Counted from the stretch's first letter, positions 28,716 through 37,342 are shown. The stretch: DNA of 64,000 bases from JBGSIC01 sp041751875 (GCA_041751875.1 JBGSIC010000016.1:1-64000), one strand, 5' to 3'. The notes: a model not told the origin generated them from the sequence alone. Program-made: numbers and translations.

Positions 28716-29318
28716 ATGAAGTACTCAATTCTCTTTCTTCTCGTAACTCTTTCTGTGAGCCTGTTTGCGCAAACCTCCGCGCAGTTGATTGGCCCGGTTG
28801 AGCATCAAAAAACGCAGGTCAAACCCACGAACAACGTGCCCCCTTCGACCCGTGTCATGGTCGCCAAACCCCACACCTTCTTTGATGTATCGTTAGATTC
28901 TTACGGCGACATCGACGATGACGAAGCCGATGACCATTTCCTCTATTCACTTGAGAAAGACCGGCCAGTCATTCAGGAGTTCGTGAAAAAAAATGCCTGC
29001 GCCAAGAAACTGGGCGCCAAAGTGAAAGCTTTGACCCAGTCAAAAGAAGTAAAAAAGCAAATGGAAAGCCTGCACCGCACCGACCCTCTTGTAGATTTCG
29101 GTTTTCAGCTCGCTTTCGTCGAAGAGTATTTCTCTGGCGAGCAGCGCTCCTGGACCAAAGTCTGCGGAATGCGCGAAATCAGCGTATATGTGATGTTCGA
29201 ATCGCAGTCGGGCAAGTTGCACCGACACAAATTCCGCATCACTTCGGAAGACGTTTCCCTAAAGGACATGGTTTCCGCCATCCAAACCGCGGCGGAGAGG
29301 CCCATCTTTACGCCTTAG
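28716..29318 (+). CDS. Secreted protein of unknown function
   Basis: The protein is 200 residues from ATG 28716, preceded by AAAGGAA. A signal peptide (ILFLLVTLSVSLFAQ) precedes an acidic segment, DSYGDIDDDEADDH near residue 67. A charged helical region and a C-terminal beta-rich part, ISVYVMFESQSG, follow. Two cysteines in the mature part (NACAKK, KVCGMR) could form a disulfide in the periplasm. I do not recognise the family. It stands between the RCC1-like lipoprotein and the SrkA-like kinase, on the same strand. The upstream gap 28482-28715 holds no clear promoter or hairpin. Confidence 0.65.
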   Translation: MKYSILFLLVTLSVSLFAQTSAQLIGPVEHQKTQVKPTNNVPPSTRVMVAKPHTFFDVSLDSYGDIDDDEADDHFLYSLEKDRPVIQEFVKKNACAKKLGAKVKALTQSKEVKKQMESLHRTDPLVDFGFQLAFVEEYFSGEQRSWTKVCGMREISVYVMFESQSGKLHRHKFRITSEDVSLKDMVSAIQTAAERPIFTP

Positions 29319-29364
29319 TCTCTCTCTCTAAAGTGTGGCATACTACCTCCTCTAGGAGGCTTCT

Positions 29365-30390
29365 TTGCCGTCGACTTGGGGTAGTTCCGAAACCCAATAT
29401 TTTTATCAAATCACGCCCGAAAAGATTCTCGACGCCGTCGAGGCGGGTGGGCTGCGTTGCACAGGGCGCTGCCTGCCGCTCAATAGTATGGAAAACCGGG
29501 TCTACGAGGTCGAACTGGAACTCGACGAGGAGCCCGCCACCCCCAGTGAACGTTTTCGCATCGCTAAATTCTATCGCCCTGGCCGGTGGACCCAGCAGCA
29601 GATTCTAGAAGAACACGCCTTTTTGAAAGATCTTAAAGACGCTGAAATTCCGGTCGTAGCCCCACAGCCCTTTTCAGACGGTAGCACCCTTCACAAACTT
29701 CCCGACATTGATATTTGGTACACGCTCTTTCCCAAAATGGGAGGGCGCAGCCCAGACGAGCTCAACGACGAACAACTTTTACAGATTGGGAGGCTTCTTG
29801 CTCGCATGCACAATGTGGGCGCCGCCAAGGAAGCCCCGAGTCGCATTCAACTCAACGCTACTACGTACGGCGTGGAGAATCTCAAGTACCTCATCGATTC
29901 TAAAGTCATTCCGGTGAATGTACTTCCGCGCTACCAAAAAGCCGTCGAAGATATCTGCAAAGTTTCCGAACCTTGGTTTGCCGCCGCCGAAGTGCAACGC
30001 ATCCATGGCGACTGCCACCTAGGAAACTTGCTCTGGGGAAGCGCTGGCCTCTACTGGGTGGATTTCGACGACATGGTCCGAGGTCCTTGCATTCAGGATA
30101 TGTGGCTCCTTCTGCCTGGGCGTGACGCCTACGCGAAACGCCAGCTCAACGTGCTTCTGCAAGGCTACGAGCAAATGAGAGAGTTTGACGACACCACCTT
30201 GAGGCTTATGGAACCCTTGCGGGCACTCCGATTCGTGCACTTTAGCGCGTGGATTTCTAAACGTTGGGAAGATCCGGCGTTTCCCCGTGCTTTCGCCCAC
30301 TATGGCTCACCGAAATATTGGGAAGAGCAGCTGGCGGACATGGAAGAACAGCGCGATTTGATCACGGGCGTCCTTCCGCCAGAGTACTAA
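29365..30390 (+). CDS. srkA: SrkA (YihE)-family stress response Ser/Thr protein kinase
   Basis: The 341-residue aminoglycoside phosphotransferase-fold kinase matches SrkA in length and segments. These include RVYEVELE, FRIAKFYRPGRWTQQQILEEH, the catalytic loop RIHGDCHLGNLLW and the metal-binding YWVDFDDM. The start is TTG at 29365, supported by a perfect AGGAGG five bases upstream. In enterobacteria SrkA/YihE counteracts stress-induced cell death linked to MazEF and Cpx. That role is known for the family and is assumed here. Its stop is one base away from the convergent ABC-2 permease stop, with no terminator between. Confidence 0.9.
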   Translation: MPSTWGSSETQYFYQITPEKILDAVEAGGLRCTGRCLPLNSMENRVYEVELELDEEPATPSERFRIAKFYRPGRWTQQQILEEHAFLKDLKDAEIPVVAPQPFSDGSTLHKLPDIDIWYTLFPKMGGRSPDELNDEQLLQIGRLLARMHNVGAAKEAPSRIQLNATTYGVENLKYLIDSKVIPVNVLPRYQKAVEDICKVSEPWFAAAEVQRIHGDCHLGNLLWGSAGLYWVDFDDMVRGPCIQDMWLLLPGRDAYAKRQLNVLLQGYEQMREFDDTTLRLMEPLRALRFVHFSAWISKRWEDPAFPRAFAHYGSPKYWEEQLADMEEQRDLITGVLPPEY

Positions 30391-30391
30391 T

Positions 30392-31165
30392 CTACTTTCG
30401 CAGATTGTATCCTCTTTGCAAAAGCCAGGCTGCCCACAGAAAAAGCGTGAGCGAGAGCCCGCCTGTCACGGCGAAAGACTTCGCGATCGAAACATCCCCG
30501 ACTCCGACCAAACAATGCCGAAATCCATCGATGGTATAAAAAAGGGGATTGAACTGCGACACCTTCGCCCAGAACGGAGGCAAAATACTCACCGGATAAA
30601 AAAGGCCGCCCAAATAAATCAAAGGTAACAAAAGAAATGTGGTGTACATCGAAATCGCTTCGAAGGAATCGGAGAAAATTCCCGCGATAATTCCCAACTG
30701 ACTCAACAGGAAACTTGCCAGGAAGGCCATTCCAAATGCAAGGAATGGGTGTGCGTAAGGTAACTCAGTGAAAAAGGAAGCAATAAACAAAACAGCCGCG
30801 CCTATGATTAATCCCCGCGTGATAGACGCCATGGTGTAGGCCAAAATCATTTGCATGGGTCCCAGAGGCGTTACGAGAAAATCAACGATATGCCCCAAGT
30901 ACCGACTGAAAAAAAGCGAAAAGGAGCTATTGGCGAATGAGTTATTGAGAACTCCCATTAGCACCAGACCGGGTACGATAAATTGAATGTAACTTAGTTG
31001 ACTATAGACCTCGATACGGCCCCCTAGGCTCACCCCAAAAATAAAGAGGTACAAGGTCGCCGTCACCATGGGCGCGACGATCGTTTGCACCGGAGAAGCC
31101 ACCCAACGCAGCACTTCCTTCTTAAAGAAAGTCCAACCTGGCATCCAAAACACTCGCGCGCTCAT
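30392..31165 (-). CDS. ABC-2 type permease
   Basis: The 257-residue protein has about six hydrophobic segments and the ABC-2 layout: GWTFFKKEVLRW, MVTATLYLFIFGVSLGG, QFIVPGLVLMGVLNNSF, and FLLLPLIYLGGLFYPVSILPP near the C-terminus. It is the membrane partner of the ATPase encoded just upstream, whose stop overlaps this ATG by four bases. Such two-gene systems (yadG/yadH type) export lipids, glycans or drugs; the substrate is not predictable. It is read toward the srkA gene. Confidence 0.92.
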   Translation of the reverse strand: MSARVFWMPGWTFFKKEVLRWVASPVQTIVAPMVTATLYLFIFGVSLGGRIEVYSQLSYIQFIVPGLVLMGVLNNSFANSSFSLFFSRYLGHIVDFLVTPLGPMQMILAYTMASITRGLIIGAAVLFIASFFTELPYAHPFLAFGMAFLASFLLSQLGIIAGIFSDSFEAISMYTTFLLLPLIYLGGLFYPVSILPPFWAKVSQFNPLFYTIDGFRHCLVGVGDVSIAKSFAVTGGLSLTLFLWAAWLLQRGYNLRK

Positions 31166-32097
31166 GAACGTCCTCTTGGCATCGCCCTTTCTTCGCGCGT
31201 GAGGCTTACAAAAACATCTTCGAGACTCGAAGTTTTCGTGTCCACCTCCGCGACGGCTATCCCTTTATCGTACAAAATTTTTAGCACCCGACCGGTGTCA
31301 TTCTCACGACTTAAAGTAAACTCCAACAAATGTCCTTCCTCTTGCGCGCGCGGTTTGTATAGATTCAGCTCCTCGGGCATCATCTTAACGGGCTGAATGA
31401 GTCGCACCCACATCCGCTTCTTATCGAGTTTTTGCATCAGAAGCTTAGTTTCTTCTAAGGCTACAATTTCTCCCTGGTTCATAATCGCAACGCGACCACA
31501 CATCTGCTCTGCTTCTTCTAGATAGTGTGTCGTGAGAAGAACCGTCGTTCCCCGCTGGTTGATCTGTCGCACAAACTCCCAAAGGGCTCGCCGCAATTCC
31601 ACATCCACTCCTGCCGTGGGTTCGTCGAGCACTAAAACGGAAGGTTTGTGCACGAGCGCTTTGGCCACCATAAACCTGCGCTTCATCCCGCCGGAGAGCT
31701 TATTCATGCTTTTCTGCAGATGGGGCCCTAAAGCCAAGCGTTCAATCAGAAGATTTCGCCATGCCGGATCATCTTTCACTCCGTAATATCCTGAGTGGAT
31801 TTTAAGAGCGTCACCCACTTTGAAAAACGGGTCATAAACCACCTCTTGATTCACCACGCCCACCAAGCGACGCGTACGGCGAAACTGTTTTTGATTGTCA
31901 AAGCCCAGCACTTCGACTGAACCGCTTTCAAGCTTGGCTACACCACTTACAATGTTAATGGTCGTACTTTTGCCCGCGCCATTGGGGCCAAGAAGCCCAA
32001 AGATTTCTCCTTGCGCAATTTCAAACGAAATGCCCTTCACCACGGGAACACCATCAAAATGTTTGGTGAGGTGGGAGATTTTTAGAGCTGGAATCAT
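31162..32097 (-). CDS. ABC transporter ATP-binding protein
   Basis: The protein is 311 residues from ATG 32097. Walker A is GPNGAGKST, the Q-loop region is GVVNQEVVYDPFF, the signature is LSGGMKRR, Walker B is VLVLDEPTAGVD, and the H-loop is TTHYLEE. A C-terminal regulatory stretch resembles the YadG/CcmA group. It energises the ABC-2 permease encoded immediately downstream. A TTG two codons earlier (32103) is an equally possible start. No substrate-binding protein is encoded nearby, consistent with an exporter. Confidence 0.92.
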   Translation of the reverse strand: MIPALKISHLTKHFDGVPVVKGISFEIAQGEIFGLLGPNGAGKSTTINIVSGVAKLESGSVEVLGFDNQKQFRRTRRLVGVVNQEVVYDPFFKVGDALKIHSGYYGVKDDPAWRNLLIERLALGPHLQKSMNKLSGGMKRRFMVAKALVHKPSVLVLDEPTAGVDVELRRALWEFVRQINQRGTTVLLTTHYLEEAEQMCGRVAIMNQGEIVALEETKLLMQKLDKKRMWVRLIQPVKMMPEELNLYKPRAQEEGHLLEFTLSRENDTGRVLKILYDKGIAVAEVDTKTSSLEDVFVSLTREERAMPRGRS

Positions 32098-32156
32098 ACC
32101 CAACAGTTTCCGCTAAGTAGGGACGTATGACAAGTTCTGGGGGGACTGCTCGTCGA

Positions 32157-33788
32157 CTAGGCGACTTTTTTGGGATTCTTTACGTTGAGGGTCTGAAAAA
32201 GTTCGCTCTCGTAAACACGAGCTTCCGTGAAAACGCGAAATAGGTTGGGATCGAGTTGTCCGCGTTTGACTTCATCTTCAATGATGGAAAGTGCGCGTTC
32301 CAAAGGAACGGCTTTTTTGTAGGGTCTATCCGCCGCGACCAAGGCATCAAAAATATCACAGATGGTCATGATGCGAGACTGGACGGGAATTTTCTCGGAC
32401 TTGAGTTTGCGCGGATACCCACTGCCATCTAGTTTTTCGTGGTGTGCGTAGGCAATTTCAGCTAAATCCTTGAAACGATCGCCCCATGGAATAGCTTTGA
32501 GGAAAGTGTACGTTTGGGTCACGTGGGCTTCAATCGATGCCCGCTCTTCCGCCGAAAGCGACCCTCTTTTGATACTAAGATATTCAACTTCTTTAGGATC
32601 CAAAAGCTTTTGAATCTCACCCTTGATGTCGACCAGTTCAACCGCATTGAGAAGGGCAATCTTTTTCGATTTATCTTCGTCAATTACGGTGGGCTCATTG
32701 AGTTCGAGAATCGTTCTCCAATACTCTTCGAAGCGGTCGCTGTAATTTTTAATCAGGCTGTCTACCCGCTTAAGGTCCATCTCGCTCGGGACTCGCTTTT
32801 CGTTCGCAAGCTTGTAAACCATTTCACGGTGTAGCCGAAGCTCCTCTCCGTGAACAAGTGAGTCGAGACGACGACGGATTTTGTCTTTGTCGTGCTCATA
32901 AAGCTTCTCGCGTTTGAGCAGAGTCGCTTCAGGAACGCTTACCTTGCCAAAATCATGTAGGAGGGCAGCATAGCGAAGTTCGTCAAACTGGGTGGAGGTA
33001 AAACGATGCTGTCGCACTTCGGCGTCGTTACTACGGTGAACGGCTTCGGCCAAATCAACCGTTAAAACAGCGACGCGTTCCGAATGCCCTCGGGTGGAAG
33101 GGTCTCGTCGTTCGATGACCCCCACGGCGGCTTTTACAAAGCCTTCGAATAAATTTTCAATGTTCTGATAGAGCTTGGCGTTCTCGATACTCGCTGACGC
33201 GAGGGAGGCGAAACTGCGCAGAAGGTTGGCATCTTCTTTCGAAAACGCCGGCATTTTGTTCAGCTTCTTAATATCCTGGCTAGGCCACGGTTGGCCAGTG
33301 CTGGGCTTGCGGTTAATCAGCTGCAACACGCCCAGCTTTTCCCCTTTCGAACTCACAAGCGGCTGTACCAATACGGAACGCGTGCGGTACTTGTTCGCTC
33401 TGTCGAAGCGGTCGTCAAATCGGTAAGGGCTCGATACCGGAATCTGGTAGGCATCGGTGATGATCAAAGGGGTGCCTTCGCGGAAAACAAAACCGGCAAG
33501 ACCTTGGTCGTCCGTGATGGAAACACGTTGGGTGCGGAACTCAGGAACGATCGACTTATTCACTGCCACTTCGAAAACGAGTTCTTTCTCGCTCTTTAAA
33601 TAGAGCGAACCACCATCGCAGCACATCAGATCGACGGCGTAATTCACAATGCGCGCGAGGGTAGAGCTATGATTAGAAGGCTGGATTAACTCGGCGGCAA
33701 TTTTCTGAAGCGCTTCGTAGCGTCCCAGAATGGCAGGCTCAGATTTGCTCTTTGCCCGCGGCGTTGTTTTTTTGGTTTTCTTAGCCAA
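32157..33788 (-). CDS. GAF plus HD-GYP domain protein with a large insertion between HD and GYP
   Basis: The 543-residue cytoplasmic protein has a GAF domain (about 40-205, with LCVLQLINR-like GVLQLINRKP) and a C-terminal HD-GYP domain. The HD part has GHSERVA (His235) and LLHDFGKVSVPE (His278, Asp279). The GYP part has IEAHV (His422), AHHEKLDGSGYP (449-459) and DIFDALVAADRPYK. HD-GYP enzymes hydrolyse cyclic dinucleotides. Between the HD motif and the next His there are about 144 residues, roughly 100 more than usual, mostly charged helix. The metal ligands look intact. GAF may sense a small ligand. It is transcribed as a single gene divergent from a membrane protein gene. Confidence 0.88.
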   Translation of the reverse strand: MAKKTKKTTPRAKSKSEPAILGRYEALQKIAAELIQPSNHSSTLARIVNYAVDLMCCDGGSLYLKSEKELVFEVAVNKSIVPEFRTQRVSITDDQGLAGFVFREGTPLIITDAYQIPVSSPYRFDDRFDRANKYRTRSVLVQPLVSSKGEKLGVLQLINRKPSTGQPWPSQDIKKLNKMPAFSKEDANLLRSFASLASASIENAKLYQNIENLFEGFVKAAVGVIERRDPSTRGHSERVAVLTVDLAEAVHRSNDAEVRQHRFTSTQFDELRYAALLHDFGKVSVPEATLLKREKLYEHDKDKIRRRLDSLVHGEELRLHREMVYKLANEKRVPSEMDLKRVDSLIKNYSDRFEEYWRTILELNEPTVIDEDKSKKIALLNAVELVDIKGEIQKLLDPKEVEYLSIKRGSLSAEERASIEAHVTQTYTFLKAIPWGDRFKDLAEIAYAHHEKLDGSGYPRKLKSEKIPVQSRIMTICDIFDALVAADRPYKKAVPLERALSIIEDEVKRGQLDPNLFRVFTEARVYESELFQTLNVKNPKKVA

Positions 33789-33951
33789 CCCTGCCCTCGA
33801 ACCTGCTCTAATTAGCAGTGCACGTAGAAATACACATCACTTCAACTAACCCATTCGGAAGGCTCTCAGAAAACCTCAACTCTGTTTGCATTGGTGGCTT
33901 TGTTATTAGGCACTTACTGCGCCGTTCTAAAATCTTTGTCTGAAGGTATTG

Positions 33952-34782
33952 ATGCTGTATATTATTCCAATGGCCAGCAAGCAGCTAGACTCAGTCTCGC
34001 TCACCGATGAGCAAGCATTTCCCGACGCGGGGCGTTGGGTTCAGGCAGTGGTTCGCCCTGCCGTAAAGTTGATGGCCGCGATGGGTCTTTCACCCGATCT
34101 TGTTTGGTTGGCTGCCGGTTTTTTTACTCTCGTGTCGGGTTTCTTTTTCGTTTGCACGGATTTCTTTTTGGGGTTCTTTTTCCTTCTCCTCCAAACTTAT
34201 CTCGAACTCTGCGGTAATTTTTTGGTAGAGAAACATCCCCCAACTTTGATGGGTGAGTACTTCAATGAAATTCTCGATTTCATGGGATTGCTTTTCATCT
34301 CGTTTTGCATCGCTAATGTAGCGTTTGAAAGTTTTCGTCTGATCGTCGTTTTGTTTTTGTGGGCTTCCTTGTTATTTCAAAATAGTTACCGAGAATATTT
34401 TTATTGGAACTATCTCAAGGAACTGAACAAGCGTCTGACATCACTGAGTCGCCCACTAGACGGGGAAGCAGCGAGTTTCAAACTGCTCATCTTCTTGAGA
34501 AAGTTTTACCTATACACGCATACCACTCTTTGGAAGACGCTGGGCTGGATTGATAATCGTTTACATGGTCCTAGTATTCCCACTGGTTGGTATCAAGATC
34601 GCTGGCTTCTCTCACGCCAGAGTTACTTACGTCGCCCATTTCAATGGATTCTCCTTGCCCTACTCACATGGGTTACCGACCTGGGTATCGGCGTTCTTTT
34701 CTTCCTCATTTTGAGCAACGCCTATTGGTTTAGCTTGATGGCTATTCGGGTGAGCAAGTTCCGTACGCTGACAAACCATTAG
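33952..34782 (+). CDS. Membrane protein resembling CDP-alcohol phosphotransferase, active site degenerate
   Basis: The protein is 276 residues from ATG 33952 (GAAGG five bases ahead). It has several membrane spans and begins like CDP-alcohol phosphatidyltransferases: VRPAVKLMAAMGLSPDLVWLAAG. In register with the family motif D-x2-DG-x2-AR-x8-G-x3-D-x3-D it keeps Gly88, Gly101 and Asp109, but has Leu84, Cys87, Leu91-Val92 and Asn105 at the other positions. Three of four catalytic Asp are lost, so it is probably not an active transferase. It could bind lipid or act as a scaffold. The match is by motif register only, so the family call is an inference. A long palindrome follows the stop. Confidence 0.6.
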   Translation: MLYIIPMASKQLDSVSLTDEQAFPDAGRWVQAVVRPAVKLMAAMGLSPDLVWLAAGFFTLVSGFFFVCTDFFLGFFFLLLQTYLELCGNFLVEKHPPTLMGEYFNEILDFMGLLFISFCIANVAFESFRLIVVLFLWASLLFQNSYREYFYWNYLKELNKRLTSLSRPLDGEAASFKLLIFLRKFYLYTHTTLWKTLGWIDNRLHGPSIPTGWYQDRWLLSRQSYLRRPFQWILLALLTWVTDLGIGVLFFLILSNAYWFSLMAIRVSKFRTLTNH

Positions 34783-34790
34783 TCCGTCTA

Positions 34791-34819
34791 GAAAGGGTGA
34801 CAAATTTTGTCACTCTTTC
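34791..34819 (+). terminator. Long palindrome, probable terminator
   Basis: Bases 34791-34804 and 34806-34819 pair over 14 positions with one G-T wobble; the core is GTGACAAA/TTTGTCAC. A T-rich stretch (ATTTATTTTTT) follows about ten bases later. It lies nine bases after the stop at 34782 and before the promoter at 34842. It may instead be an operator for the next gene. Confidence 0.6.
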
Positions 34820-34841
34820 GCAGGATTTATTTTTTAGGGAC

Positions 34842-34871
34842 TTGATCGCGCTGGAACGATTCGCCTATAAT
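34842..34871 (+). promoter_or_regulatory. Sigma-70-like promoter for the small membrane protein
   Basis: TTGATC (34842-34847) and a perfect TATAAT (34866-34871) are separated by 18 bases. Transcription would start near 34878, about 25 bases before the ATG at 34903, which has AGGA five bases ahead. Confidence 0.6.
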
Positions 34872-34902
34872 GCGGGGCTCCTCAAAGCCTTATAGGAAAT
34901 TT

Positions 34903-35115
34903 ATGCCAGTCGAAAGTTTAGGATACATTATCGGGTTCGCCGCCTTATTCGTGGTTTCCGTGGCAATTCTTTTCCGTCTGGCTACAAGCCTTGTGAAAAT
35001 AATCATCCTAGGCGCGCTTCTTATTTTTGTGCTGAGCAAGATTCCGACAAGAGAAGTCTGTCATTCGCTAAAGAACGTTGTTCCCGCTAGCGTAACCAAC
35101 CCCTTTTGCGAATAG
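34903..35115 (+). CDS. Small membrane protein of unknown function
   Basis: The 70-residue protein is mostly two hydrophobic segments (YIIGFAALFVVSVAILFRL and LVKIIILGALLIFVLSKIP), followed by a short tail with two cysteines (EVCHSL, NPFCE). The ATG has AGGA five bases upstream and a good promoter further up, which favours a real gene despite the small size. It is not a recognised family. It lies between a probable terminator and a repeat element that begins seven bases after its stop. A tail with two cysteines could be periplasmic. No operon partner is present. Confidence 0.6.
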   Translation: MPVESLGYIIGFAALFVVSVAILFRLATSLVKIIILGALLIFVLSKIPTREVCHSLKNVVPASVTNPFCE

Positions 35116-35121
35116 GTGCCT

Positions 35122-35287
35122 AAAAAGGTGCCTGTGCACTTTCGGGCTTTCTGCGAATAGAAGGTGCCTGTGCACTTTAGCCTTCGGCTCGTCTCGCTCT
35201 GTTCGGACACAATTCTAAACGCACCTGCTCGCGAGGTTTGGGCGAAGCGCAAAAGTGACCTGGCACCTGTGGAAATGGCACCTTTTT
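35122..35287. repeat. GGTGCC-type inverted-repeat element, long form
   Basis: AAAAAGGTGCC (35122-35132) and GGCACCTTTTT (35277-35287) are perfect 11-base inverted termini around a 144-base interior. Inside, GCGAATAG followed by GGTGCCTGTGCACTTT occurs twice (near 35108-35142 and 35153-35178), and another GCAAAAGTGACCTGGCACC lies near the right end. The element abuts the stop codon of the endonuclease-family gene at 35289. It belongs with the shorter copies at 40678, 46684 and 51640. There is no ORF inside. Confidence 0.65.
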
Positions 35288-35288
35288 G

Positions 35289-36149
35289 CTAGTTTACGGT
35301 TTCTACTGTCACAGTAACCAAACAATGGTCCGAGATATTATCGTTGTACCACTTCACCTGCGACGCAGTCTGCTTGCTTGGCGCCATGCAGGGATTGGTG
35401 ACCTGCGGCGACTCGACTACTTCGACGGCCCCATTGGCAAAGAAGCGATCAAACTTTCCGCCTTGCTTGCCCGACATGAAGGTGTACTTGTACGGATTGT
35501 GGATCTCCGCTAAATCCACATCGTTTTCTTTAAAGGTTTCTTCCATTAGTTCGGTATCGTCTGCTTTGAGATTGGTCAGCTCTGCGGGGAATGTGTTGAA
35601 ATCGCCCATCACGATCACTGGTAGATCGTCGTTGAAATTTCTAATCACTTTGGCGATTTCCTCAACCTGCATTAAACGTTTCTTGGTTTCCGCAGGGAAC
35701 GCTTTGAGGTGTACACCCATTAAGTGGGCTAGCTGTTTTCCCGAAGAATTTTTTAAGATCCCGTACAAGGCCGGTCGCCCACCGGGAGAAGCATTCGAAA
35801 CGACTTCGGCTTCGTAGTTCGTCTCACCCTCTTCTTTCACGAAGCTGTATTTCTTTTTATGGCAAAGAACAACGTGCTGATGCCGCCCCTTACGATCGTA
35901 AGTGCGACATTCCATCTTGCCCTTGATAATATTTTTTTTGAGTCGAGGAACATCTACAATTTCTTGGAACACAATCACATCCGAATGAGTAAGCTCATAC
36001 GCGATGTGCTTTCGAAGAGCCGCGTCTCTTGCCTCCTCTTTGTCACCGTACCAACGAATATTGAAGGTTGAGAGGCGAAGTTGTTGCGCCGACAAACTGA
36101 TACTAAACACACACAGAAAGAAAGCGAACCACCGTTTAGAGGCCACCAT
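35289..36149 (-). CDS. Secreted endonuclease/exonuclease/phosphatase-family protein
   Basis: The protein is 286 residues from ATG 36149, preceded by AAAGGAGA; the frame extends upstream but this start fits a signal peptide (WFAFFLCVFSISLSAQQ). The DNase I-like fold shows STFNIRWYG, VIVFQEIVD (the metal-binding Glu), MGVHLKAFP (His), MGDFNTFP (Asp/Asn) and ISDHCLV (Asp/His). It should be an extracellular or periplasmic nuclease or phosphodiesterase, but the family also includes lipid phosphatases. The 3' end abuts the repeat element. It is a single gene. Confidence 0.85.
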   Translation of the reverse strand: MVASKRWFAFFLCVFSISLSAQQLRLSTFNIRWYGDKEEARDAALRKHIAYELTHSDVIVFQEIVDVPRLKKNIIKGKMECRTYDRKGRHQHVVLCHKKKYSFVKEEGETNYEAEVVSNASPGGRPALYGILKNSSGKQLAHLMGVHLKAFPAETKKRLMQVEEIAKVIRNFNDDLPVIVMGDFNTFPAELTNLKADDTELMEETFKENDVDLAEIHNPYKYTFMSGKQGGKFDRFFANGAVEVVESPQVTNPCMAPSKQTASQVKWYNDNISDHCLVTVTVETVN

Positions 36150-36318
36150 AAACTTCTCCTTTGGAGTGTCTGAAAAAAATAAAATTTCCTTCGCTGATCT
36201 TCGGGATGACTCCCCGAACTTTGAATCTGGCTCAATTTGTATCAAAAATGCGTCAATACGCCCATACATGCAGCGTCAATACACTAGGTGACCATATTAA
36301 GTTTCGATAAAGAAGAAT

Positions 36319-36876
36319 TCAGGGAAGGTATCGCGTGAGTTCGCGAAAACTTGGACGCGGCGATCCGACGGGGATGTTTTTTGGAATGCCGATCCAAATA
36401 AACCCTGCAATCGTCTGTAGGGAAGAGTCCCATCCCAGTAAAGAGTAAGAATCAGGGTGACGCGTCAAAGCACCAGTGCCCCACTTCGACCCAACGCCGT
36501 CATGCCAAAGAGACAGCATTAAATTTTGTATCGCGCACGCCACAGCGGCGTAATTTTCGCGATCGCGTGACTCGTCAAGGTCTCGCAGCCAGCCCACAAC
36601 CAAAAGTACCGGGGGATCCAAAAGCTTTTCGCTCACCCGCTCTAGGATCTCGGGGGTGACAGGTTCCCCTTTTTCTCTCTTAAGCCGCTCCTGGAGCTGA
36701 CAAAGAGCCTTGCGAGATTCTCGACCCACAACGGTAAAGCGCCAGGGAAAGGTGAGTTTATGATTGGGGGCCGTCACGGCGGCTTCCAGCGCTCTTTCCA
36801 AAACTCCATCCTTGAGTTCGGTTCGCTCGAAGTGATGGACGGTCCTTCGACTAGAAAAAAGTTCTGCTAGGCTCAT
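36319..36876 (-). CDS. Nitroreductase-family protein
   Basis: The 185-residue protein has the FMN-binding start LFSSRRTVHHFERTELKD and APNHKLTFPWRFTVV. YAAVACAIQNLMLSLWHDGVGSKWGTGAL and AGFIWIGIPKNIP follow, the usual order of the nitroreductase fold. It should reduce a small aromatic or quinone substrate with NAD(P)H, though the natural substrate is unknown. It stands alone on the minus strand, divergent from clpS. The shared gap is 134 bases. Confidence 0.87.
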   Translation of the reverse strand: MSLAELFSSRRTVHHFERTELKDGVLERALEAAVTAPNHKLTFPWRFTVVGRESRKALCQLQERLKREKGEPVTPEILERVSEKLLDPPVLLVVGWLRDLDESRDRENYAAVACAIQNLMLSLWHDGVGSKWGTGALTRHPDSYSLLGWDSSLQTIAGFIWIGIPKNIPVGSPRPSFRELTRYLP

Positions 36877-36970
36877 GGTTCTTGGGTTTCGACGGAATTA
36901 GCCGTAATGTCAACGGGATGGAGCACCAAGCTTATTTCTCGGGGTGGCTTCTCAATCGACGATCCCACCC

Positions 36971-37003
36971 TATAATAGAAGTAGCGCAAATGTAATCAGG
37001 AGG
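36971..37003 (+). promoter_or_regulatory. -10 box and ribosome binding site of the clpS-clpA operon
   Basis: TATAAT (36971-36976) lies 34 bases before the clpS ATG; the matching -35 region is weak. AGGAGG (36998-37003) is spaced seven bases from the ATG at 37011 and supports that start. Confidence 0.5.
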
Positions 37004-37010
37004 CGTTGGC

Positions 37011-37340
37011 ATGGCAGAGGACGGGCGTGAGGGAAGAGACGAATTGGGCGGCACTCAGGTCGTCACTCGTCCCGACGCAAAGACGAAACAACCTTCACTC
37101 TACAAAGTGTTGTTGCTGAACGACGATTTTACGCCCAAAGATTTTGTGGTCCATGTTTTGCAAAAGTTTTTTAAGAAGAATGAGACAGAGGCGACTCAGC
37201 TCATGCTAGACGTTCATAACAAGGGAGTCGGAATTGCAGGGGTATACCCTTTTGAGATCGCTGAAACTAAAACGTACCAGGTAAATGCTTACGCGCGGGA
37301 GAACAAATACCCGCTGAAATCATCGATGGAGGAAACCTAA
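37011..37340 (+). CDS. clpS: ATP-dependent Clp protease adaptor ClpS
   Basis: The 109-residue adaptor has a short unstructured N-terminus, then YKVLLLNDDFTPKDFVVHVL. This holds the N-degron pocket NDD and the TPKDFV helix. VHNKGVGIAGVYPFEIAETK and a C-terminal helix follow. ClpS delivers N-end rule substrates with N-terminal Leu, Phe, Tyr or Trp to ClpAP. clpA begins two bases after its stop, giving the standard clpS-clpA operon. AGGAGG lies seven bases upstream of the ATG. Confidence 0.97.
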   Translation: MAEDGREGRDELGGTQVVTRPDAKTKQPSLYKVLLLNDDFTPKDFVVHVLQKFFKKNETEATQLMLDVHNKGVGIAGVYPFEIAETKTYQVNAYARENKYPLKSSMEET

Positions 37341-37342
37341 AC

